From: Polymorphum gilvum SL003B-26A1
GTDB lineage: Bacteria > Pseudomonadota > Alphaproteobacteria > Rhizobiales > Stappiaceae
Assembly (NCBI RefSeq): GCF_000192745.1
Contig: NC_015259.1
Location: 3,425,001 to 3,489,000, forward strand
Direction of reading: 5' to 3'
Length of the DNA stretch: 64,000 bases
Shown here: positions 35,494 to 44,001 of the stretch, piece after piece
Position numbering within the stretch: position 1 is the first letter of the stretch
How the letters are laid out: each line of letters starts with the position of its first letter
Translations under genes and position numbers: made by a program
The notes under the pieces: generated by a model
What the model was told of the DNA's origin: nothing
The model's database searches: none
What the model saw: only the letters and a program-made list of their open reading frames with translations

Positions 35494-35794
35494 CTTGTGC
35501 CGCGCGCCGTTGTGCGGCGCAGTCGGACGGATGGCCGCAGGCAGTCGTCCACAGAAACGCGCATCCCCCTCCCGACGGGGCCCGCGACACGGAAAACCTC
35601 ACTTATATCTTTGTTTTCAAAATTAATTTTAATACTTCGAAGATTGAAAATAAAAGGATCGACATGCCCGCTACCAGGCCCCGATGCGCGCGATTGACGC
35701 AGCGCAGCAGCTTTCGGACGCAGCGGAAACTTCGTGTTCCGACCCACCCCCTTACGTGGGAACGCCGGCCGATTCGCCACCGCGCCGGTCGGGA
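35494..35794. other. Intergenic stretch with an AT-rich element
   Basis: After the FNR box the gap up to the AbrB-like gene is mostly GC-rich, but 35605-35662 is strongly AT-rich and contains an inverted repeat TTTTCAA (35614-35620) / TTGAAAA (35644-35650). It is followed by AAAAGGATCGAC and an ATG at 35664 that opens a 66-codon Arg-rich frame. The frame overlaps the 3' end of the antisense AbrB-like gene and looks non-coding by composition. The element may be the end of the AbrB-like transcript or a rightward promoter. Confidence 0.45.
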
Positions 35795-36844
35795 TCACCG
35801 GCGCGGAGCCCGACCGATGATTGCAAGGGTCGCAGCCGGCAGGATCAGGACGAGCACGACGTAGCGGGCAAGCTGGTGCGCCGCGACGAAGGCCGGGTCG
35901 AGGTCGAGCATGAAGGCGAGCAGCGTCATGACCTCCAGCCCGCCCGGCGCATAGGCGAGCAGCACCTGACCGAACGGCAGGTTCAGCCAGACGGCGATGA
36001 GCCAGGCGCCTGCAACGGAGACCAGGATGCCGACGACGAAGGCGCCGATCGAGGCGAGCACGAGACGGACGAACATGGCCACGGTCGTGCCGCTGAAGCG
36101 AGTGCCGATCATCGAGCCCAGGCCGATATAACAAGCGATCAGGACGGTTTCCGGGGGCATGGTATGAGTGAGGCCGGAGGCATTGAGCGCCGCGCTGACG
36201 AAGAAGGCGCCAGTCAGCCAGCCGCCGGGGACGTTCAGACGAATCGCGACGATGCTGCCGGCGAAGCAGGCGAGGAAGGCGGCACCGAGTTCGTACCACG
36301 GCGGCAGTGTGGCGGGCGCTGTCGCCAGGCTCGGCATGGGCTCGGTTCCGACGATCAGCGCCGGCAGGATGGCAACCAGAAAGAACAGCCGCACGGTCTG
36401 CGAGGCCGCGATCTTCGGCAGGTCGGCGGAGCGTTCGGACGCGAGCGCGATGACGAACGACAGCGCACCGGGAATGGCGCTGAAATAGGCGGTCTCGCGC
36501 GGCCATTTCGCGACGCCGTGCAGGAAGGCATAGGTCGCGCCGGTTACCGCGACGACGACCAGCGCCAACATCGCCATGGACGCCGGCCAATCGCCGATGC
36601 GCTCGACCGTCTCGGGCGTCACGCCGGCCCCCATCATCATGCCGAGCAGGATGAACATGCCGTCGCGCAGGCGGTTGGGGAAGGCCGACGGCATGCCCGC
36701 GAGGGACGCCAGGGCGACCGCGACCATCGAGCCCGACAGCCAGGCCGCCGGCACGTCGATCCGGTCGAACACAAAGCCCCCCACCGCGCCGACGAACAGG
36801 GTCGCGGCGAGCGCCTTCAGCAGGGTGGAATCGAAACGGGGCAT
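35795..36844 (-). CDS. AbrB-family putative membrane transporter
   Basis: A 349-residue integral membrane protein of the AbrB/ammonia-monooxygenase-like family (not the AbrB DNA-binding protein), with about ten helices in two homologous halves. The repeated family segments are VPAAWLSGSM with FRDGMFILLGMMMGAGVTPE-like text in the first half and VPGGWLTGAFF with YIGLGSMIGTRFS in the second, plus the conserved YAPGGLEVMTLLAF. The function of the family is not settled. ATG 36844 was chosen; a GTG two codons earlier is possible. It sits between ccoN and hemN but shares no obvious role with them. Confidence 0.85.
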   Translation of the reverse strand: MPRFDSTLLKALAATLFVGAVGGFVFDRIDVPAAWLSGSMVAVALASLAGMPSAFPNRLRDGMFILLGMMMGAGVTPETVERIGDWPASMAMLALVVVAVTGATYAFLHGVAKWPRETAYFSAIPGALSFVIALASERSADLPKIAASQTVRLFFLVAILPALIVGTEPMPSLATAPATLPPWYELGAAFLACFAGSIVAIRLNVPGGWLTGAFFVSAALNASGLTHTMPPETVLIACYIGLGSMIGTRFSGTTVAMFVRLVLASIGAFVVGILVSVAGAWLIAVWLNLPFGQVLLAYAPGGLEVMTLLAFMLDLDPAFVAAHQLARYVVLVLILPAATLAIIGRAPRR

Positions 36845-36975
36845 GGTCACGAGAAGGCCGAGGGAGGATCGGTGCGGCAGTGAGCCTTCCGTTTATACAT
36901 CCACATGCCGTTCCGGCCAGTCCTGTTTGCGTTTTTCCTCGCTCCGCAACCGCGGACTGCAATCGGTGCAGGGTC

Positions 36976-36989
36976 TTGAGCAAGATCAA
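36976..36989. promoter_or_regulatory. FNR/FixK box upstream of hemN
   Basis: TTGAGCAAGATCAA matches the consensus at 9 of 10 positions. Its centre lies 42.5 bp before the hemN ATG. For a class II site at -41.5 the transcript would begin at or one base before the start codon. Confidence 0.7.
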
Positions 36990-37024
36990 GGCGCCTCTGC
37001 CGGCAACCGTGGCATGAACAGATC

Positions 37025-38389
37025 ATGACCAAGAACGCCCTCACCTACGCGTCGCGGAACGTTCCCCGCTACACGAGCTATCCGACGGCGCCGCATTTCC
37101 ACGGCGGAATCGACGGCGCCCTCTATGCCGACTGGCTCAGGGCCTGCCCGCCGGAAACGGAGCTTTCGCTCTATCTGCACGTGCCGTTCTGCCGCGAGAT
37201 CTGTCACTATTGCGGCTGTCACACAAAGGCGACGCGCAAGGACGCGCCGCTGATCGCCTATGCGAAGACGCTCGGCCGGGAAATCGAACTCGTCGCGGAG
37301 AAACTCGGTTCCGCGCGGCCGGTCAGCCACATCCACTGGGGCGGCGGAACGCCGAGCCTGCTGCCGCAGGAAAGCTTGCTGGAACTCGCCGGCCTGCTGC
37401 GGGTCTCCTTCGCGCTGTCGCCCGACCTGGAACATGCCATAGAGCTCGACCCGCGGCTGGTGTCACCGGGCCTAGCCGCGACGCTGGCCGCCATCGGCGT
37501 GAATCGGGCGAGCCTGGGTGTCCAGGACATGGATCCCGTCGTGCAGCGGGCGATCGGCCGCGTCCAGCCTTACGATGACGTGGTCAGGGCCACCGACGCC
37601 CTGCGCAACGCCGGCATCACCGCCCTCAACTTCGACCTGATGTACGGCTTGCCGCATCAGACCAGTGCAACGATCCTCGATACGGTGGCGCGCACGCTCG
37701 AACTGGCGCCGTCGCGGATCGCGCTGTTCGGTTACGCCCATGTGCCCTGGATGAAGAAACACCAGCGCCTCATCGACGAGGCGGCGCTGCCGAGCCCGCA
37801 ACTCCGCCTGGAACTCGCCGAGATCGCGCGCTCCGCGCTGCTGGAGGCCGGTTACGAAGCGATCGGTCTCGACCATTTCGCGCTTTCGGACGATTCCATG
37901 GCAATCGCTCAGCGCGAGGGCAGGCTGCGCCGCAATTTCCAGGGCTACACCACGGATACCGCAACCGCCCTGATCGGCCTCGGCGTCTCCTCGATCGGCC
38001 TGCTGCACCAAGGCTACGTCCAGAATGCGTCGGACGTCGGTGCCTGGGAGAGGGCGATCGAGGCCGGTCGCCTGCCGATCGTGCGCGGCATCGCCATGGA
38101 CGACGACGACCGCGCGCGGGCCGACATCATCGAACGGCTGATGACCGACTACGAGGCCGACGTCGCCGCGATCGCGACTGCTCACGGAATGCAAGTCTCC
38201 GCCTTCGACGAGAGCATCGCGAAGCTGGACGATTTGGTCGTCGACGGACTTGCGCTCGTCGACGGCTACAGGGTCCGGCTGACGGATGCGGGCCGCACCT
38301 ATGTGCGCATCGCCGCCGCGGCGTTCGACGCCTATCTGGGCAAGGCCGCACCGACCGCCGTCGTGCCGCGCCATTCGATGGCCGTTTAG
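37025..38389 (+). CDS. hemN: Oxygen-independent coproporphyrinogen III oxidase
   Basis: A 454-residue radical SAM enzyme that makes protoporphyrinogen IX without oxygen. The N-terminal NVPRYTSYPTAPHF and the cluster motif Cys56-Cys60-Cys63 with Cys65 (CREICHYCGC) are diagnostic of true HemN, as are GGGTPS and the C-terminal HemN domain. No Shine-Dalgarno is visible before ATG 37025, and the upstream FNR/FixK box suggests a leaderless or very short leader transcript. It supplies heme for cbb3 under low oxygen. It is convergent with fixK. Confidence 0.95.
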   Translation: MTKNALTYASRNVPRYTSYPTAPHFHGGIDGALYADWLRACPPETELSLYLHVPFCREICHYCGCHTKATRKDAPLIAYAKTLGREIELVAEKLGSARPVSHIHWGGGTPSLLPQESLLELAGLLRVSFALSPDLEHAIELDPRLVSPGLAATLAAIGVNRASLGVQDMDPVVQRAIGRVQPYDDVVRATDALRNAGITALNFDLMYGLPHQTSATILDTVARTLELAPSRIALFGYAHVPWMKKHQRLIDEAALPSPQLRLELAEIARSALLEAGYEAIGLDHFALSDDSMAIAQREGRLRRNFQGYTTDTATALIGLGVSSIGLLHQGYVQNASDVGAWERAIEAGRLPIVRGIAMDDDDRARADIIERLMTDYEADVAAIATAHGMQVSAFDESIAKLDDLVVDGLALVDGYRVRLTDAGRTYVRIAAAAFDAYLGKAAPTAVVPRHSMAV

Positions 38390-38469
38390 AAAACGGTCGT
38401 TGTCGCGACGAACGCAGGCTGCCTGGCCGAAGGCCGCGCCCGAGCAGACCATGACAAGCGAAGGCCGGG

Positions 38470-38498
38470 AAAACAAAGGGCCGGCTTGAGGCCGACCC
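38470..38498 (-). terminator. Rho-independent terminator of fixK
   Basis: On the minus strand the stem GGGTCGGC/GCCGGCCC (one G-U pair) encloses a 5-nt loop and is followed by TTTGTTTT. It lies 38 bp after the fixK stop, in the gap between convergent hemN and fixK. Confidence 0.7.
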
Positions 38499-38535
38499 AT
38501 AACGTAACGTAAGGATTTATGCCGTGGAAACCGCG

Positions 38536-39249
38536 TCAGTGCTTGCCGGTCAACTGACACATGGCACAGACCTTGTTCAGGCGGATCTCGTCGTTGCGCT
38601 CGACAGTGATCAGACCGCGGCGCTTCATCTCCGAGATGACCCGGCTGACGGTCTCAATGGTCAGACCGAGATAGTCAGCGATTTCCTGACGAGTCATGAA
38701 CAGTTTCAACTGACGCGTATCGCCTCCCGTCTCGGACGGACCGGCGCATTCCGTGCCGCCGCGGTCGGGAACGAGATGCATCAGGAAACTGGCGACACGC
38801 TCCATCGCCGATTTGCGGCCCAACAGAACGGCGTGCTCATGCAACACCTGCATCTGGGCCGCGAGGCAGCGGGTGATCTGACGCTGGAAGTCCGGCGAGC
38901 CGGCGATGTGGTTCATGTCCACTACGTTCACCTTGGCGTCGGTCAGCGTTTCGGCGGTGCAATTCTGTTCCTTGCCGGCCGGAATGCCGAAGATGTCGCC
39001 GGGTCGCAGAACCTCGACCACCTGGCGCCGCCCGTCGGGCAGGAGCTTGAAGAGCATGACGCTCCCCTTGGCCAGCTCGAAGATCCGGTCTGCCGGGTCG
39101 CCTTCGTAATAGACGACTTCGTGCGGCTTGAAATGCGATGTCTTGGCTCCGAAAGCGGCCAGACTGGGCACCTCGTCTGCAACGGCAGTACCAAAGACGG
39201 CGGTTCGCTGAGCGATATCGATCCCCGGGTTTCGGTCAAGGTAAGCCAT
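38536..39249 (-). CDS. fixK: Crp/Fnr-family regulator, FixK type
   Basis: A 237-residue regulator with an N-terminal cyclic-nucleotide-binding-like domain (about 25-145), a long dimer helix and a C-terminal helix-turn-helix (TRQEIADYLGLTIETVSRVISEMKRRGLI). The ETVSR recognition helix fits FNR-type TTGAT-N4-ATCAA sites. The N-terminal cysteine cluster of true Fnr is absent, so it is FixK-like and probably controlled through FixLJ. A CxxC (VCAMC) lies near the very C-terminus, which is unusual. GGAGGGAAG precedes ATG 39249. Likely targets are ccoNOQP and hemN, both with boxes nearby. Confidence 0.88.
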   Translation of the reverse strand: MAYLDRNPGIDIAQRTAVFGTAVADEVPSLAAFGAKTSHFKPHEVVYYEGDPADRIFELAKGSVMLFKLLPDGRRQVVEVLRPGDIFGIPAGKEQNCTAETLTDAKVNVVDMNHIAGSPDFQRQITRCLAAQMQVLHEHAVLLGRKSAMERVASFLMHLVPDRGGTECAGPSETGGDTRQLKLFMTRQEIADYLGLTIETVSRVISEMKRRGLITVERNDEIRLNKVCAMCQLTGKH

Positions 39250-39576
39250 TCTTCCCTCCATTGGCAGCCGACGCACCGGTCCAGAGGTTGCGATCCTACA
39301 CCGAGTGGAAGACCGTCCTGGCTGGTCAAAGTGTCGCTTCTGCCCCGTCCGACAGAAGTGACTTGTTCGCCGACACCGAAACCGTAGACCGACCCTCGAC
39401 CATGCAAAATCCGGTCGAACGCGTAAGGCCTTCTACCTAGCTGGATCGACCGGAAGAGGATCAGCAAATTCCGCAGCGTCCAAAAGGCACTTGCAGCTTG
39501 TCGGCGCCGACAGAAGGGAGACCGCGAACGGCCAGCACGTACGCGCCAGACAGGCGGAAGCGAGCCACCGGGCGAG
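39250..39576 (-). promoter_or_regulatory. fixK upstream region
   Basis: The 327-bp gap between the receiver-only gene and fixK holds no gene. It contains the FixJ-like palindromic element at 39423-39440; the remainder shows no recognised element. The fixK ribosome site lies at its left end. Confidence 0.45.
39423..39440. promoter_or_regulatory. Candidate FixJ-type site upstream of fixK
   Basis: GTAAGGCCTTCTACCTAG resembles two inverted FixJ half-sites (family pattern GTAMSTAG); on the minus strand it begins CTAGGTAG. It lies 174 bp before fixK. The match is partial and rests mainly on the presence of fixLJ next door. Confidence 0.35.
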
Positions 39577-39915
39577 TCAAAGGTAGGGGACGAGCGCTTC
39601 TTCGGTCAGCGGCTTGCGCAGGAAGACGACAGGCCGGATCTCGTCGAAGATCCTGCGGATCTGATTGTTCGACTGGCCGGAGATCACGATGATCCGAGGT
39701 GGCTGGCGCATCTGCTCGAGCCAGCGCACGACCTGGACGCCGCTCAGTCCCGGCAGACCGAGGTCGACGATGACCGAATCATCGGGATTTGGCGGCCGAG
39801 CTTCGAAAAAGGATTCCGCATCGGGATAGCAAACGGTTTCGTGGCCCACGCCCGACAGAAGGACCGCAAGCGCATCCGCCACCGCGAAATCGTCTTCTAT
39901 GATGTGAACCGTCAC
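39577..39915 (-). CDS. Receiver-only response regulator near fixLJ
   Basis: A 112-residue stand-alone receiver domain: acidic pocket IIEDD (6-9), phospho-acceptor Asp51 (SVIVDLGLPG) and conserved Lys in FLRKPL. It has no output domain. GTG 39915 was chosen (GGGAG about 10 nt upstream), as the sequence before it does not belong to the fold. It lies between fixK and fixJ on the same strand. It could be a second FixL target or phosphate sink, an inference from position and from its FixJ-like receiver. Confidence 0.82.
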   Translation of the reverse strand: MTVHIIEDDFAVADALAVLLSGVGHETVCYPDAESFFEARPPNPDDSVIVDLGLPGLSGVQVVRWLEQMRQPPRIIVISGQSNNQIRRIFDEIRPVVFLRKPLTEEALVPYL

Positions 39916-40094
39916 CGACCAGAAGCTCCCGGCAAGCAGACCCGATACCAAGTCTCCCCATATAGGCCCTTTTGGCGCATTCCGAACTACGCACTACTAC
40001 TGCCTTCCGGATTTTCGGCAAGTTTCCAATTATTTTGCTTGATGCGAGTGGGTCACACGGCGCCCCGCGCTCAGGTCGCACCTGGGCCGGGCCA

Positions 40095-40700
40095 TCAGCG
40101 TCCAAGAACGATGCGCACGAGGTCGGCCGCATTCCTTGCACCGAGCTTCTCCATGATCCTGGCGCGATGTACCTCGACGGTCCGGGGGCTGATGCCCAGA
40201 GAGCGGCCGGCTTCCTTGTTGGACGCGCCCGACGTGATCTCGGACAGCACCTCGCGTTCGCGACGGGTCAGTTGTTCGGCACCCGCAAAGTCGCCAGGAA
40301 GGTCGGACTGGGTCTGGCTGCGGGCCCTGGTGGCGGCTATGCCTTCGCGCACCCGGTCCACCACGGTGACTGCGTTGAACGGCTTCTCGATGAAATCGAA
40401 GGCGCCGTTGCGGATCGCCTCAACCGCCATCGGAATGTCGCCCTGACCGGAGATGATGAAGATCGGTGCGTCATAGTGGTCGGCGCTGAGCGCCTTGAGG
40501 ACGTCGATGCCGGAGCGACCCGGCATGTGCACGTCGAGGATAACGCTGGCCGGCGCCTTGAGCCTGGCCGCCTCGACGAAGGTGTCCCCGTCCTCGAAGG
40601 TTTCGACGGCAAAGCCTTCCATTTCGAAGACCACGGCCAAGGCATCCCTCACGGCAGGATCGTCGTCAACGATGTAGATTGCCTGTGCGCCAGTGGTCAT
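40095..40700 (-). CDS. fixJ: Two-component response regulator FixJ
   Basis: A 201-residue regulator with an N-terminal receiver (Asp56 in ASVILDVHMPG; Lys in FIEKPF) and a C-terminal LuxR-type helix-turn-helix (LTRREREVLSEITSGASNKEAGRSLGISPRTVEVHRARIMEKL). The VDDDPAVRDAL start, MP-x-SGIDVL and FIISGQGDIPMAVEA segments are characteristic of FixJ. AAAGGAAAAGCA precedes the ATG. It follows fixL by 37 bp and should be phosphorylated by it to activate fixK. Confidence 0.92.
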   Translation of the reverse strand: MTTGAQAIYIVDDDPAVRDALAVVFEMEGFAVETFEDGDTFVEAARLKAPASVILDVHMPGRSGIDVLKALSADHYDAPIFIISGQGDIPMAVEAIRNGAFDFIEKPFNAVTVVDRVREGIAATRARSQTQSDLPGDFAGAEQLTRREREVLSEITSGASNKEAGRSLGISPRTVEVHRARIMEKLGARNAADLVRIVLGR

Positions 40701-40737
40701 TGCTTTTCCTTTCTTGGCCGAACCGCGACACGCCCGC

Positions 40738-41895
40738 TCATCCGTTCGAACCCTCAGCGGCGTTGCATTCTATCGGCAACCTGAGAATGAATGTCGCCCC
40801 TTCGCCGGACAACGGCGGCTTCAGTAGCAGGTCGCCGCCATGATTTTGTGCAATGGTCCGTGAAATGGCGAGTCCGAGACCGAGACCCTTGCGCTTGTGG
40901 CTCGAAAAAGCACGGAACAGTTCCGGGACCACTTCCTTGGGCACGCCGGGGCCGCTGTCCGAGATCCGGAACTCGACGAAGTCGTCGGCGCGGGTCACGG
41001 TCAGCCGCACGGACTTGACCGGGCTGTCCGCGACCGCTTCCTTGGCGTTGCGCAGCAGGTTGACCAGGACCTGGCGAATCTGGACCTGATCGATCGCCAG
41101 CGCCGGCAGGGTGTCGTCCAGCGCGATCGAGAACCGCACGCCGCTGCCGGCCGAACCGAGTTCCACCAGTTCCACGCAGGAGCGGGCGAAGGCGGGCAGA
41201 TCGGTCTCGCTGCGGTCGGGCTCGCGCTTTTCGACGAACTGGCGCATGCGCTGGATGATCTCGCCGGCACGTTCCGCCTCGCGCACCGCCTTCTCGATCA
41301 CTCCATGCGTCTGGTCGTCGATCTCGCCGGTGCGTCTGGTCTTGCGCGCCACGGCCTGCAAATAGAGCAGGATCGCGGTCAGGGGCTGGTTGAGTTCGTG
41401 GGCGATCGCCGCGCCCATCTCGTCAATGGCGCTGATGCGGGTCATGTGGATGAGCTGGGCCTGGGCCTGGGCGAGGCTCTTTTCCACCGCCTTGCGCGGC
41501 CTGAGGTCGCGCAGGATGCCGATGAACTGGCGGCCGTCGGGCGTCGGCGCCTCGCCGACCGACAGTTCGACCGGGAATTCCGTTCCGTCCTTGTGGCGGG
41601 CGGCGACCTCACGGCCTATGCCGATGATGCGCTTTTCGCCCGTCCTGAGATAGTTCTCGACATAGCCGTCGTGCGCGACGGCATAGTGCGCCGGCATGAT
41701 CAGCGAGACGTTCTGCCCAAGCGCTTCGCCGAGGCTATAGCCGAACAGCGCCTCGCAGGCCTTGTTGTAGGCAAGGATGTGCATCGTCTCGTCGATCACG
41801 ACGATGCCGTCGACCGCCGTGTCCAGCACGCTGGCAAGACGCGCGCCGGAAACCGTCCAGGCCTGCTCCCCCTCCCTGACTTGCCCCTCACGCAT
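40738..41895 (-). CDS. fixL: Oxygen-sensing histidine kinase FixL, soluble heme-PAS form
   Basis: The 385-residue kinase has one PAS domain (about 18-132) and a HisKA/HATPase core. The phospho-acceptor is His166 (AIAHELNQPL), and the ATP lid shows DSGPGVP and GLGLGLAISR. His75 in VAHDGYV aligns with the proximal heme ligand of Bradyrhizobium FixL (RHDSY), and Arg95 in IIGIGREV with its distal signalling Arg. It therefore probably binds heme. No membrane segments are present, unlike S. meliloti FixL. It forms a pair with the adjacent fixJ. Confidence 0.9.
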   Translation of the reverse strand: MREGQVREGEQAWTVSGARLASVLDTAVDGIVVIDETMHILAYNKACEALFGYSLGEALGQNVSLIMPAHYAVAHDGYVENYLRTGEKRIIGIGREVAARHKDGTEFPVELSVGEAPTPDGRQFIGILRDLRPRKAVEKSLAQAQAQLIHMTRISAIDEMGAAIAHELNQPLTAILLYLQAVARKTRRTGEIDDQTHGVIEKAVREAERAGEIIQRMRQFVEKREPDRSETDLPAFARSCVELVELGSAGSGVRFSIALDDTLPALAIDQVQIRQVLVNLLRNAKEAVADSPVKSVRLTVTRADDFVEFRISDSGPGVPKEVVPELFRAFSSHKRKGLGLGLAISRTIAQNHGGDLLLKPPLSGEGATFILRLPIECNAAEGSNG

Positions 41896-41988
41896 CGCGC
41901 CCTGCCGCCGGTTTCGCGCCGAACCGCCAGAAATCCTTGCGGATTCAGTTGTTACGCAAAAACCCGTAGCGCATTGCGAGGCTGCACG

Positions 41989-43161
41989 TCAACGCGCCAG
42001 CCAGCCGGCAATTCGTCGCGCCCCTTCTTCCAGGTGATCGACCCGGCGGGCGAAACACAGCCGCAAGAAGGCTCCGCCGCCGGCACCGAAGGCCGACCCG
42101 GGCGCCAGCCCGAGACCCGTGCCGGTCGCCAGGTCGAGGGCAAGCCGGCGCGAATCCGGATGGCCGTCGAGCGCGAAAAACAGATAGAAAGCGCCGGCCG
42201 GCGGGGCGTAGCGGGCCTGCCCCAGGGCGTCGAGGGCGCTGCAGACGAGGTCGCGGCCGCGCACCGCGCGGGCGATCTGCTCGGCGACGAACGCCTCGCC
42301 CTCGTCCAGCGCCACGGTCGCCGCGCGCTGCATGAAGGCAGCCACCCCCGAGGTCGAATACTGGATCAGGTTTTCCACAACCTGGCCGAGCTCCGCGGGC
42401 GCCGACAGCCAGCCGATGCGCCAGCCGGTCATCGCCCAGTTCTTGGAGAAGGTATTGACGAACAGGATCCGGTCGTCCGGCTCGCAGATGTCGTAGAAGG
42501 ACGGCGCCCGGCCGCCCTCGCCGTAGTAGAAGCGGCCGTAGACCTCGTCGGCGACAATCCACAGGCCGTGGCGGCGGGCGACGTCGAGCATGCCGGCGAG
42601 GATCTCGCGTCCGGCGACCCAGCCGGTCGGGTTGCAGGGCGAGTTGACGAACAAGACCCTGGTCCGCGGCGTGATCGCGGCGGTCAGGCGCTCTAGGTCG
42701 AGGGTCCAGCCATCGGGCGAGAAGGCCATCTCGACCGGAACCGCCCGGGCGCCGAGCACCTCCGCAGCGGCGGCGAAGTTGGGCCAGGCCGGGCTCGGCA
42801 CGAGCACCTCGTCGCCGTCGCCGGCGACCATCTGCAGGGCGATCTGGATCGCCTGCATGCCGGAGCCGGTGACGAAAAACCGGTCAGGCGAGAACGGCCT
42901 GTCGTACAGGCGCTCATGGTAGCGGGCCAACGCCTCGCGCAGCGTCGGAAGTCCGCGCTGGTAGGTGTAGAAGGTCTCGCCGTCGCGCAGCGACCGCTCC
43001 GCCGCCGCGCAGATGAACTCCGGTGTCGGCAGGTCACCCTCGCCGACCCACAGCGGCACCAGGTCGGCCCGCTCGCGGGCCGCGTTGACGACTTCGACGA
43101 TGCCGCTCTCGGGTGCAAGGCGCGCCGGCGCGCGCAGGGCGGCGAGCAGGGATGTGGTCAC
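41989..43161 (-). CDS. Class I PLP-dependent aminotransferase
   Basis: A 390-residue fold-type I aminotransferase. PLP-binding features are NSPCNPTG (substrate/PLP loop), VADEVYGRF (Asp to pyridine N, Tyr to O3') and the Schiff-base lysine in TFSKNWAMTGWRIGW. The C-terminal domain carries the carboxylate-binding Arg in FLRLCFA. The start is GTG 43161 with GGAG six nt upstream. Substrate is unclear; aspartate- or alanine-type oxo-acid transamination are both possible. It is a single gene between fixL and mscL. Confidence 0.88.
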   Translation of the reverse strand: MTTSLLAALRAPARLAPESGIVEVVNAARERADLVPLWVGEGDLPTPEFICAAAERSLRDGETFYTYQRGLPTLREALARYHERLYDRPFSPDRFFVTGSGMQAIQIALQMVAGDGDEVLVPSPAWPNFAAAAEVLGARAVPVEMAFSPDGWTLDLERLTAAITPRTRVLFVNSPCNPTGWVAGREILAGMLDVARRHGLWIVADEVYGRFYYGEGGRAPSFYDICEPDDRILFVNTFSKNWAMTGWRIGWLSAPAELGQVVENLIQYSTSGVAAFMQRAATVALDEGEAFVAEQIARAVRGRDLVCSALDALGQARYAPPAGAFYLFFALDGHPDSRRLALDLATGTGLGLAPGSAFGAGGGAFLRLCFARRVDHLEEGARRIAGWLAR

Positions 43162-43310
43162 GCGTGTCTCCGTCTCGGGCAGGAGGTCCAGAAGGGCGGG
43201 ACCTTACAAAGCCTCGCGGCGAAAGACACGTCAAACTGCGTGAAACGCAGTTCACGGGAATTGATGGATGCCGGAGCCGGACTCGGGGGCCGGCGCTGCT
43301 CCGGCTGCCG

Positions 43311-43736
43311 TCACTTCTTCAGCAGGTCGCGGATTTCCTCGAGCAGGACTTCCTGGCGCGGCGGCACCGGCGGCGCCTCGGGTGCTTGCTCCTGCTGACG
43401 GCGCAACCGGTTGACGCCCTTGACGACGACGAACAGGGCGAAGGCGACAATCAGGAACTTGACCACGGCGTTGATGAACAGGCCGAGGTTCCAAGTCACC
43501 GCGCCGGCCGCCTTGGCCGCGTCGACGGTGGCATAGGGCCCCTCGGGCGTGCCCTGCTTGAGAATGACGAAGAGTTCGGAAAAGTCGACGTTGCCGAGCA
43601 CGAGGCCGATCGGCGGCATGATCACGTCGTCCACCATCGACGACACGATGGCGCTGAAGGCCGCGCCGATGACGATGCCGATCGCCATGTCCAGCATGTT
43701 GCCCTTGATGGCGAATTCCTTGAATTCCTTGAACAT
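43311..43736 (-). CDS. mscL: Large-conductance mechanosensitive channel
   Basis: A 141-residue MscL with the family N-terminus [20 protein letters not shown], pore helix [24 protein letters not shown], second helix (about 83-105) and a charged C-terminal helix. It opens under membrane tension to release solutes. AAGGGGG precedes the ATG. Confidence 0.95.
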   Translation of the reverse strand: MFKEFKEFAIKGNMLDMAIGIVIGAAFSAIVSSMVDDVIMPPIGLVLGNVDFSELFVILKQGTPEGPYATVDAAKAAGAVTWNLGLFINAVVKFLIVAFALFVVVKGVNRLRRQQEQAPEAPPVPPRQEVLLEEIRDLLKK

Positions 43737-44001
43737 TAGAACCCCCTTAAGTGAGCCGGCGCACCCGTCCGGCGACGGCGGCGGACGGAAACGCCGTTCA
43801 GCCTGCGGATTAACTCATTGTTTACGCTGCAGCGCAATTCGCCTTCGCGGACCACCGTGGCGGGTTCGTCCGCAAGGCCAATGGACAGGGGGCAGCGCTT
43901 GTGATCCGATCTCCTGCAAAAGGTGCCGCCCGGACAGGGCGGCGTCGGCAAGAGGGCCAGCCGGCGCGCCGGCGCGGCCAGGGAGGCGAAACGACAGGGG
44001 C
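43737..44001. other. Divergent intergenic region between mscL and the CrbS-like gene
   Basis: This 265-bp gap must hold promoters for leftward mscL and rightward crbS-like transcription. No operator, RNA or clear sigma-70 promoter was recognised. Confidence 0.4.

Noticed and set aside
35664-35864. 66-codon Arg-rich ORF with a ribosome-site-like AAGGA
   Set aside because: Overlaps the 3' end of the AbrB-like gene in antisense, and its composition is not protein-like beyond chance in GC-rich DNA.
43270-43310. GC-rich inverted repeat after mscL as a terminator
   Set aside because: No T run follows on the mscL strand, so it is not a recognisable Rho-independent terminator.
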